Program-made: the position numbers and the translations under genes
Notes under the pieces: model-generated
The model's database searches: none
What the model saw: the letters and a program-made list of their open reading frames with translations, nothing else
What the model was told of the DNA's origin: nothing
Shown: positions 55,179 through 64,000 of the stretch, one piece after another
Numbering within the stretch: the first letter of the stretch is position 1
Layout of the letters: each line of letters starts with the position of its first letter
DNA from: Symbiodinium natans
Taxonomy: Eukaryota; Sar; Dinophyceae; Suessiales; Symbiodiniaceae
Direction: 5' to 3'
Assembly (NCBI GenBank): GCA_905221605.1
Contig: CAJNDS010000513.1
Coordinates: forward strand, 276,682-340,681
Length of the DNA: 64,000 bases

Positions 55179-55862
55179 TTAGGGTAGCTGGGATGTTTGA
55201 GCGGGAGGAGACCTCACGAGCTCTTCATCCGGCAGCCCGCCTGAAACAGCTGTCCAGCCGTGCACTTTAAACTGGGAGGATGTAGTCCAGTGGGTTTCCT
55301 GGATAAAGATAACATCGAGGTCCTGCTGATATTGCAGCCACTCCTTGAACTCTGCCCACAATTGCTGGCTTAATCCACCTGCATTCCACGAGAAAACCCG
55401 CAGTGGTTTGGCTTCGCGACCGCCTCTAGGGTGACGCCTACGCGGTTGCCTAAGAGGAAGCTGCGGTGCAAATTGAGCATGCATGTTTTCCTTAGTCTCT
55501 TGGCTTGCACTAGGTGCAGCCGTGCCTGCGCTTGCCTGTGCCTGGCTTAGAGGCAAATTTGTCCTTCGATATGGTACTGCGCAACCGTCCCTTAAGGCTC
55601 GGTGACAGGCCCGACGATATGAGTGTTTCCGAATTAAACCCTCTGCCATCCGCTTGTTTCGACTGAAGTGCCGAAGCACGATCAGACTCCCCTCGTCCTG
55701 CGGAAAGACGAGAACCCTCACACTTAGGAGTGAAAGATGCAGTCTAAGACGATCTAAGTTCTCCCCCCGGAATTGGGACCGGGCCAGCTCGTGGATATGC
55801 TGTCTGCGGCAGAATCTCAAAATGCTTGGGGCTAAAGCCTCCAAGTGACCATCAGCTGGCAA
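55179..55862 (-). CDS. Gene J, 5' part: N-terminus and start of the AP-type endonuclease
   Basis: This open frame is upstream of and in the same frame as the main J frame, separated only by the TAA at 55179-55181. It contains the first endonuclease motifs RVFSWNAGG (about 55.38 kb, Asn that positions the metal ligand) and DVIFIQETHW (about 55.3 kb, catalytic Glu), as in APE-type LINE endonucleases. In-frame ATGs lie at 55647-55649 and nearer the motif in ENMHAQF. The first 70 codons, from a TTG at 55862, are Leu/Arg-rich and may be untranslated or a residual upstream domain. Hairpin copy 23 lies just before the TAA, translated as LVRSPP. Together with the main frame this gives one polyprotein-like ORF, either broken by a nonsense codon or interrupted by a tiny intron. 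Confidence 0.8.
   Translation of the reverse strand: MPADGHLEALAPSILRFCRRQHIHELARSQFRGENLDRLRLHLSLLSVRVLVFPQDEGSLIVLRHFSRNKRMAEGLIRKHSYRRACHRALRDGCAVPYRRTNLPLSQAQASAGTAAPSASQETKENMHAQFAPQLPLRQPRRRHPRGGREAKPLRVFSWNAGGLSQQLWAEFKEWLQYQQDLDVIFIQETHWTTSSQFKVHGWTAVSGGLPDEELVRSPPAQTSQLP
55199..55223 (-). repeat. Hairpin element copy 23, inside the endonuclease frame of J
   Basis: Core GGGAGGAGACCTCACGA at 55203-55219. Arms GAGC and GCTC are perfect 4-bp complements. An in-frame stop follows 18 nt downstream on the coding strand. Confidence 0.85.
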
Positions 55863-55964
55863 AAGCTAGAAAGCCTTGAGATGTTAAGAGGGCCCCGAAA
55901 GCTGTTAAAGAGATGAAGTTCGGGGCCTTGGCCTGTTCGACAGCTACCATGCGCGGGCGGCTTG

Positions 55965-56064
55965 NNNNNNNNNNNNNNNNNNNNNNNNNNNNNNNNNNNN
56001 NNNNNNNNNNNNNNNNNNNNNNNNNNNNNNNNNNNNNNNNNNNNNNNNNNNNNNNNNNNNNNNN
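55965..56064. other. Assembly gap (100 N)
   Basis: Exactly 100 N, a conventional filler for a gap of unknown length. The sequence resumes with AACAACAACAA, so the missing sequence may include a CAA-type tract like the one at 37068-37123. The upstream end and promoter of the gene cluster may be hidden here. Confidence 0.98.
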
Positions 56065-56075
56065 AACAACAACAA

Positions 56076-59060
56076 TCCTGCTTCGGATGCATAGCAAACA
56101 CGTGCCTTACGTCCAAACTTTCGCCCAAAACACTTGTCGCACCCCCTGTTCGCGGATCTTTCGCGGACACTTATGCATCTTGGAAACGTAGGCTGTATAG
56201 AAATTCCTTACAAGGATCTTTACACCCAACACCCACAGAATTCCTGCGTGCCGTGCTTTGGAAATGCGTCTTATCACGATGCTGCGATAAAGAGTCCGAA
56301 CCATCTGCTGCTCAACGCCTGCAGCTGCAGGGACAATCTGCGAGTTCGGCCCCGCACCAAAACACGATTGGCTGGGGACGCCCCGGCACCTTAGGAACGT
56401 GTCAAATGCAGGGTTCAAGATGCACGTGATGATGCGCGACATTTCGCCTGGCAAACAATCTGTAAACACGTGCATTTACCTTCTATGGCACTGTCTCGGG
56501 GTGCCATCGCTTCTACCTCTGACTCCGACTCATTGCGCAGGATGAGACAGGTTGCTCCGCTCATGTTCGGCTTCCAGAAGCACGTCTTCGGCACCAGCCT
56601 ACGTGGCACATCAGACATGACCAAGCCCAGCAAAAGAGAGACGCATGGTGGGTTGGGGAGAGGGACGAGTATACGATGAAAGGATGACATCGACCTTCTT
56701 GTGCACACGTGTGGAAGTTGCAAGGGCTTTAGCACCTCACCTGACAACTCTCCATGTGGAGAGCGCAATCACAAACCGCGGAGAGAATGACTAGAGTGTA
56801 AGTAGTTCTAAGGAAGCCACCGCCCCTCAGGTGCGCTTGCCACAGATATCATTTGTCATGCTGTCCATTCTTTGTAACATCTAGTTGGAACATCACAGGG
56901 CTTGAAGGGCCAGCCGATCATGTTACTGTGCTGAACACGGCCGGTGGCTCCAATAGCTTGCGAAAGCACTCCCCAAGCCGGCCCAAACCCGCAGCAGCCT
57001 GCTGATGGGGGCTGCCTGCCAATGAAGCAGTGGATTGGCGTTGCCATGGCATGGCGTGGGTTTACACAGAACTGGGTTTGAAGGTAGAGTCTTTTGAGCA
57101 CAGCAGGCCAAGCCTGGGCTTGTCTCAACGCCATGGATGATGAACAGTGGTTGATCCACCGGCTCTGCAGGGGCCTTCGCATGGGCACCAACCCATCATG
57201 CCATAAAAGTGACTTCTGAATCAAAGGACTCTTTCCCTGCCTTGCCAAAGTGGGCTTTCCTGAGCAGTGGGTTCAATGCATCGGCACTTCGTGTAACTCC
57301 TATGAAGTCCTTCCCCCCCAGTGAAGCAAAAAACCAACCGCGAAGGACTCAGGCTCCTAAAGTCCAGTTGTCAAGCTGATTCAGCGACCTTCGCTACTTT
57401 AGTGTTCTGAAAACATGGAACCGCCTTGTGACCGCTGCACTCCCAGAGCTGAATGTTTGCACACCTTTTCTCACTCATGCCATGGACTGTGGTTGCATGA
57501 TGCCATTCTGTATCGGGTTGGTTGAACTTCGCCCAATACATCGGGATCAACTCCAACCAGCTGTAGAGAGTTGGAGGCCAAACTTAAGCTGGGCTCGGCT
57601 CGTCCCTTTCATAGTCCTACCTCGAATACCCTCGCGACAACCTTCTACCCCCCTCCCCCCCATGAGCTGTCAAACATAAGGTGTCCCGAATCGAGGTCGA
57701 GGTTCTCTGGCAGGTGCGGCACACCGGCCATGGCAGTGGCAAATACGCCAACCGTTCAAGATGTTTGCTCCTATATATGTACATGTCTACAAGTATATAT
57801 GTATGTCTGTAAAGAACCAAAGAACCACAAGATGGTGGTAAAGTATCTAGATGTGTATAAGCATAACTTAAAGCTTCGAGGAATTTGCGCGCAGATCAAA
57901 CTCAGCACCCCATGGTCTTGGTTTGATTTGGCTATTCTGGCCCAAACAATGAAAATCGCGCAAATCTAGCGAGTTCCCCCGCCATAGCACTCCCCCCCCC
58001 TTCCCCACAACACCACGTCTTTGGCATGTCATGAGCCTGACAGAACTCAGCAGATGCCCCTGAAAATGTCGCGAACTGTCAGCATTCCCATGGCGTTCTC
58101 ATGCGCACATCTGTGCGACACATCCTCTACTTTCTCAAATCCATGCCCACGGCCATCACGGCCGATCAAAGTCGCTGTCTTTGGTTCGGGGACAAGCATT
58201 GAAATTCTCTGTCTGCGCCTCCGGCTGGCCTCTGACCCTGCACTGGGTCTGTTTGTACATGTCAAGCCCGGAACCGGAACAATTCAACATGCCACCCGGT
58301 GGGTTAAAAAGTTGCTCTATCTCTCTAGTCCGTGGGCCAATCAAACTGCGAGATCTGCTTCTCCGCGTGCCAGTAGTACTCTCGGCCTGTGCTCTTGGAC
58401 ATCACCTTCAGGGTGCTCAACTGCTCAACCTCACTACGTGGAAGCGAACCAGTTCACATCGTCCGTCCCCTAAGTTTCAGTACCTTCGTCCACCCTGGTG
58501 GTAATTCCAAGGGCGATCGAAAGGTCGATCTCCCGGTTGCCAAATTCCTCGGCCATTCAACCCAGTCTTCAACCCAGTCGGGAGACAGAACAAACATTGT
58601 AAACTGCAGTGTGAACTGCAACACATCACATCAGAACAAGCAAGTCATCAATACAACCGACACATGTCGACACATTGTTGTAAGAAGAGGCTCACGTAGT
58701 ATATGCCTGCTGATTTTGAAGGGATCCTGATCCAGCCGTCAGGCAGCTGAGGGAGGTTGGAGAACTGGTCCTGGAAGGAGGTGCGATGCTTGCTTCTGGG
58801 TTCGAATGCAGCATCAGACGATGCACACTAAGTCGCGATTGCAAAATCTTTGAGGCTGTGATTTGCGCACACTCCGTCCTGCTGAGTCGCCCAAAACAAG
58901 ACAGTCTTGTTTGCCTCATCCTGAGCTGAGTTGGTCGGGCTCTCTGGCGCCACCTCAGTTGCTGCTTTTGTAACAGTCGTGGTGAGGAAGCAGGCGGGTA
59001 AAAAAAATTAGAACGTTGAGGCCAACACTCCCTGGGGTGCTCTGCTATCCTCAGCGGTCT
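56076..59060. other. No recognisable gene
   Basis: Short open frames on both strands up to about 155 codons, none with a recognisable motif. No hairpin core is found here. Confidence 0.5.
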
Positions 59061-59960
59061 TCAGGCCGCTGGCCTCGTCCTCGTCCACCTGAAGCGCACA
59101 GGAATCAAAGAGGATCCGGCAGAGCGCGATATCATTGAGGCAATGTGAACCAGTTCTTCTAACCCGACTCCTACATGCAGACTTTCGCCGACACTTGCTG
59201 CCTCCTGCTTGACAGTCATGGCCTCTCGGCGTCGCTTCCCAGCCAAGCTAGATGGCCTGTATCGTTTCACCTCGTGCGTCAGGTGGAGGAGTTTCGGAGA
59301 ATAAGCTGGCGATCTCACATCTCGAGGCTGAGATGAAGGCCGTGGTTCCAGCGCTGACCTCCGTCTTCTCCAGAGGCTTCTTCTCCGGGGCGTGCTTCTT
59401 CTGAGGAGGTGGTGGGAGCTCCTGGCAGGAGGCTCACACCTGAAATCTGTGACGGCCACTAGAAGAATGCCACAGTGGTGTGTTCGCACACATTGATTCC
59501 CTATATATGCGCCATTCTACTACGTGCCAGAGTTCTGCGTGGGTGCTGTGGTGTGCGGAAGCAGTGGCCTTGTTGCGCCACGGAGGGGCGGCGCCCGGCC
59601 GCTCCTCTGTACAGAGCAAACGGAAGAAATGGATTTGTGAAAAAGGGCTCATGGGTCCTCTTTGGCAGGCCCTGACTCTAACCGCAATGGTATCTCTTGC
59701 ACGGGCGTCTGCTCCGTGTCTATGGGCACCTGCGCCAGAAAACTGAGCTTCACTTTCCACATCTTTCCACCCTTACTTTCCTTGTAACCTTGCATCTGCT
59801 CCACCTCCACCGTTTGCGGCTGACCCGCCCAGGGTGCCAAAAGATTTTCCTCCGCAGGCAATGCCGCCCCCGTCGCCGCCGATGACCCCCAAGTCGATGT
59901 CGCGGGCCAATCTGACCAAGCTGGGCTGGAGCCGGGCCATACCTGGCACAAACATCGCAC
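59061..59960 (-). pseudogene. Possible relic of the cluster's H and A-D genes
   Basis: Two minus-strand frames look protein-like. The frame ending near 59650 includes MQGYKESKGGKMWKVKLSF, which recalls MKGVTRAVYNFKGGEFYSVFKLS of gene H. The frame 59061-59330 includes PSSLAGKRRREAM and HIASMIS, which recalls the LAGKRKH region of gene B and its downstream helix. The order on the minus strand, H-like then B-like, is the same as in the cluster. The similarities are short, the frames are broken, and overlapping plus-strand frames are also open, so this is tentative. Two degenerate core-like strings nearby, at about 59301 and 59428, lack complementary arms. Confidence 0.3.
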
Positions 59961-60771
59961 CTTTGGGAAGTGTGGGAACGTCAGAAACCCACATTAGCGC
60001 TACTTTGCATGTGATTGAAACCGGTCAACGGTCGCGGAACATAGGAGGGCGAGGCACATCAATTGGAGGTACCCGACCCACTAGTCCGCTAGGAGGGGAC
60101 CCCAAGATCGCCTGACAACCTTCTCCTTACCAACGTGAGCGACCGCCTTAATCCGTGAAGAACAGCCTAAGCCCAAAAATCCCGATTCAATCTTCTCAAA
60201 CCTACAGCCTAATTTTCGGGCCGGGCAGAGGAGGTCGACTCGCAGCATTTACGATGTCTGTCGTTGCCGGGTTATTATTTTGCAACGCCCTCGCTTTTTG
60301 GTGAAGACCTCGATGGATGGCAACCCCTCCTTGACATCTCCTGAACAAACCTGTCTTGTCCAGCACTCTCTCAACAATGAGACCCGATCCAATGCTGTCT
60401 CGCTTGCCACAAAGCCACCGGGCAAACCATCATCATGGGTGGCGACCCAGGTGGATACAGCCCCGATGAAGTTTGAGGAAGTGAGGCCGCAGGAGGAATC
60501 CATTGGTCACCCGCACTGGCCTGCGAGTGCTAGTGAGGGAGGGCTCGAACATTGGCAAACACGTTTCAATGGATTGGGGCAGTAGACGAATTAACACAGG
60601 AGTCCATAGGCACCAACAATCCACGCCCATAACCCTGTCTGAGCGGTTCGAGCGAAGTGGCAGGATCCAGGCTGTCGTTCGCAACGACCGCTGCGTTGCT
60701 CTCACTGGCCGCCTTTGCATAGCTGTTTGGCGGGTAGTCCAGCCCGTCCTGGACAGCAACACGGGGAGTTC
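59961..60771. other. No identified gene
   Basis: Plus-strand frames 60280-60585 and 60503-60768 look moderately protein-like (mixed charged residues) but show no domain and overlap each other in different frames. Confidence 0.4.
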
Positions 60772-61778
<1,007 letters not shown>

Positions 61779-62090
61779 TATTTACAGCGTTACACGCCCA
61801 AAACACTGGTATTTGCAGTGCTTTCGCCTGCACAACACACTGCACAAGGATGTGGAACGAGAAAGTCAGCGCAAGCGTCCATGCCTTTGCCGAACATGCG
61901 TAAACACTGGTATTCACGGTGTTTCTGCCTCTTTGCACGAACAACAAAAGATGTCACAAGCGCCCATGCCTTTCGCGAGCATGCCCAGAAATGACTGAAA
62001 ACCCCAAAGAAACGCATAAAAAGGCTGCATTTTGGCTCCGAGCAGAAATGCACTGTCAACAGACACCGCGCCCTGGGAAAACAGAGCGCG

Positions 62091-62227
<137 letters not shown>

Positions 62228-62420
62228 AACGAAAATGACGACAGACTGAGACCAGGAAGGTTGTCTAGACGCCACCCGTCCGACTGACAAGCAGGAGCCC
62301 GCTTTGCGGGGCCCGCCCAAAAGTAGCCAAGCATGAAAAGCCCGGCGCCACCAAAACAAATTCCAAGCCAGCACGCACTTCGACGACGCCAGCCAGGCAT
62401 GCACCCTGAGCCGAGGAAGC

Positions 62421-63162
62421 TCAGGCGCCCCCGCCCGACAGGAGACTGTTGTTAGCAGCTGCCTCGCTCCTGTCACCACCTGGTTGCCGCTGCAGGCCAT
62501 CACGGCCGTCCCCGCCGAAGTCCGAAAACACCGTGCAGTCGGAAGCCACGCTCTCCACACTCTCAATACTGAGTCGACGACCCATCTCCGGCTCCTCGTC
62601 GACGCCGACGCCATCACCATCCTTGGCATCCAAACACTGCCGCTTGCCGGGGGGGGGTCAGGCCCGTGTGGCCACGCTCAAACGTTGGAGTCGTAGTCCT
62701 TCTCGGGGTGCTTGCGCCCTCCACAGCGGGCTCAGCAGTCTCGGCGTCCCCAGCCGATCCTTGGTGAGCCTCGTCTGCAACCTGCTCTTTATTGGCACTG
62801 CTGACAGCAGCCGCTGCTCGAGCTGCCTTCTTGGGTTGCCTCTTGAGCCGACGCTTGGCCCTGACCGCCTCACGCCGCTCCTCCTCACTCTTTTCCACGA
62901 CGGCCTCATGCGCCGCCGGGCCTCTGGCAGTCTCGCCCCGGACTGTGCTCGGTGCTGCCTCCGCAGGTCTCATGAGAACAGAGACAACTGCTGCTGCAAC
63001 GCCTTGCACCGTGCGGCGGGGGGCCTTGGCCAGACAAGCTGCTCGGACCGCTGCTGCCACAAGGGCCGCTGGGTCCGGCGCAACCATTGCTCCTGTAGCT
63101 GCGGCACCGCAGGAGACCTGCGGGGGAACTACCGCAGCCTGCACTCGCTCGAGCCTTGAAAA
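62421..63162 (-). CDS. Alanine-rich, charged protein fragment with a homopolymer frameshift
   Basis: The first frame (63162 to about 62657) reads Ala/Val-rich sequence, then a strongly charged helix (EKSEEERREAVRAKRRLKRQPKK), then STPRRTTTPTFERG. At a run of nine C (62649-62657 on the plus strand as G) protein-like sequence switches frame and continues KRQCLDAKDGDGVGVDEEPEMGRRLSIESVESVASD to a stop at 62421. Reading across with one base changed in the run gives a continuous 245-codon protein, so an assembly miscount of the homopolymer or a real indel is likely. No family is recognised. It lies between two simple-repeat arrays and may be an exon or a relic. The plus-strand open frame over it has less protein-like composition. 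Confidence 0.4.
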
Positions 63163-63180
63163 TAGAGCGCGCTAACCAAG

Positions 63181-63933
63181 TAGCACGTAGGACGTAGGAC
63201 GTAGGATGTAGGACGTAGGACGTAGGACATAGTAAGTAGTAAGTAGTAAGTAGTAAGTAGTAAGTAGTAAGTAGTAAGTAGTAAGTGGTAAGTAGTAGGT
63301 AGTAGTAGGTTGTAGGTAGTAGGTAGTAGTAGGTTGCAGGTAGTAGGTAGCAGGTAGTAGGTGGTAGTTAGCTGTTAGTAGGTAGCAGGCAGTAGGCAGT
63401 AGGCAGTGGGAGTAGGAGTGGTAGGAGGAGTAGGAGTGGTAGGAGGAGTAGGCGGAGTAGGCGGAGTAGGAGGAGTAGGAGGAGTAGGAGGAGTAGGAGG
63501 AGTATGTAGTAGGTAGGAGGTTAGAGGTAAGAGGTAGGAGGTAGGAGGAAGAAGAGTTGGTGGTCGTAGTAGGTAGTAGTAGGTAGTAGTAGGTAGCAGG
63601 TGGTAGTAGGTGGTAGTAGGTAGTAGTAGGTATAGTAGGTAGTAGTCGGTAATAGTCAGTAGTAGTAGGCAGTGTAGGTAGTAGTAGGTAGTAGTAGGTA
63701 GTAGTAGGTGATAGTAGGTAGTAGTAGGTAGTAGTAGGTAATAGTAGGTAGTAGTAGGTAGTAGTAGGTAGTAGTAGGTAGTAGTAGGTAGTAGTAGGTA
63801 GTAGTAGGTAGGAATAGGTATAGGTATAATTAGGTATAGGTATAGGTATAGGTATAGGTACAGGTAGTGGTAGTGGTAGTGGTAGTGGTAGTGGTAGCAG
63901 CAGCAGCAGCAGCAGCTGCAGCTGCAGCTGCAG
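63181..63933. repeat. Compound satellite: GTAGGAC, AGTAAGT, GTAGTAG and GGTATA types
   Basis: About 750 nt of short units, starting with GTAGGAC heptamers, then AAGTAGT heptamers, mixed GTAG(T/G)AG and GGAGTA units, GTAGTAG heptamers, GGTATA hexamers, and finally GTG/CAG trinucleotides. A long minus-strand open frame through it is a repeat artefact (Tyr/Thr/Leu repeats). Confidence 0.95.
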
Positions 63934-64000
63934 TTTCGGTGTGGCAGTATGGGTCCTGTCCAAGGGACGTCCTATCAGCATCGGGAAAGTTGCAGCTTTG

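Larger units (their letters stand above)
37068..55862 (-). mobile_element. Multi-gene retroelement-like cluster with hairpin boxes
   Basis: About ten genes in the same orientation, each separated by 100-700 nt, with a LINE-type endonuclease/reverse transcriptase gene at the 5' end. Twenty-three copies of one hairpin element occur here and no convincing copy occurs elsewhere in the window, so the stretch behaves as one unit. The 3' boundary may be the (TTG)n tract at 37068-37123. The 5' boundary is unclear because J begins only about 100 bp from a 100-N assembly gap. It could be a composite non-LTR element, a virus-like element, or a retroelement nested beside a host cluster sharing the same repeat. 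Ordinary LINEs have one or two ORFs, so ten would be unusual. No integrase, capsid, DNA polymerase or tyrosine recombinase was recognised. Confidence 0.6.

Noticed and set aside
37462-55223. Hairpins as hammerhead or HDV-like self-cleaving ribozymes
   Set aside because: The conserved hammerhead CUGAUGA and GAAA core or an HDV-type nested double pseudoknot is not present in the short element.
37068-55862. Integron-like cassette array with its own recombinase
   Set aside because: The layout is similar, but no tyrosine recombinase motif is seen in the genes, and several hairpins lie inside reading frames. Kept only as an analogy.
59290-59310. Core-like string GCTGGCGATCTCACATC
   Set aside because: Three or more core mismatches and no complementary arms, so not counted as a hairpin copy.
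59428-59450. Core-like string AGGAGGCTCACACC
   Set aside because: Lacks the GACC block of the core and has no paired arms.
60091-60112. AGGAGGGGACCCCAAGA, resembling the first half of the core
   Set aside because: The CCTCAC half is absent and the flanks are not complementary.
63172-63981. 269-codon Tyr/Thr/Leu-repeat frame
   Set aside because: Product of the compound satellite, without unique sequence.

Overview
The window looks like nuclear DNA of a dinoflagellate, most plausibly a Symbiodiniaceae-type genome. This is an inference. It rests on gene-poor sequence, many trinucleotide microsatellites, short interstitial TTTAGGG-type telomere-like tracts, and a large non-LTR retroelement reading frame with C2H2 fingers. 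I found no rRNA, no convincing tRNA, no CRISPR and no complete dinoflagellate spliced leader.

Layout. Positions 1-37067 hold no gene I can identify: microsatellites, telomere-like tracts, one 98-bp foldback with perfect 19-bp terminal inverted repeats (21098-21195), an inverted and tandem duplication near 32.7-33.0 kb, and a few cysteine-rich open frames of low confidence. Positions 37068-55862 hold a compact cluster of about ten genes, all on the minus strand. In transcription order they are J (AP-type endonuclease, reverse transcriptase, C2H2 fingers, C-terminal ubiquitin-specific protease), I, K (small, Cys/His-rich), H/G (one protein split by a frameshift), F (dual-specificity phosphatase), E (proline-rich), and four divergent paralogues D, C, B and A of an unrecognised 400-430 aa family. 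The cluster ends in a (CAA)n tract, which reads (TTG)n on the coding strand. A 100-N assembly gap lies just upstream of J (55965-56064). Positions 56065-64000 hold a possible relic of the same gene family (about 59.0-60.0 kb), a roughly 1 kb GTA-type array, a (TTG)45 array, a broken alanine-rich reading frame (62.4-63.16 kb) and a second satellite.

The main find is a short repeated element confined to the gene cluster. A 17-18 nt core, AGGAGGNGACCTCACTC on the plus strand, occurs 23 times. Its flanks differ from copy to copy but are complementary to each other, from 3 bp to about 11 bp. Twelve of 23 copies have at least 4 perfectly complementary bases directly abutting the core, where chance would give about 0.1 copy. 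The core itself can form an inner GAGG/CCTC stem around a triloop with one position that takes all four bases. The elements bracket nearly every ORF, one at or just after the stop and one just before the next start. In A, D and F the core supplies the last codon and stop (GAG TGA). Other copies lie in frame inside J and H/G, in two different reading frames. This looks like a constrained hairpin, either an RNA processing or translation signal, a recombination site, or a tiny mobile palindrome, acting across a multi-gene retroelement or virus-like unit that carries both a deubiquitinase and a phosphatase.
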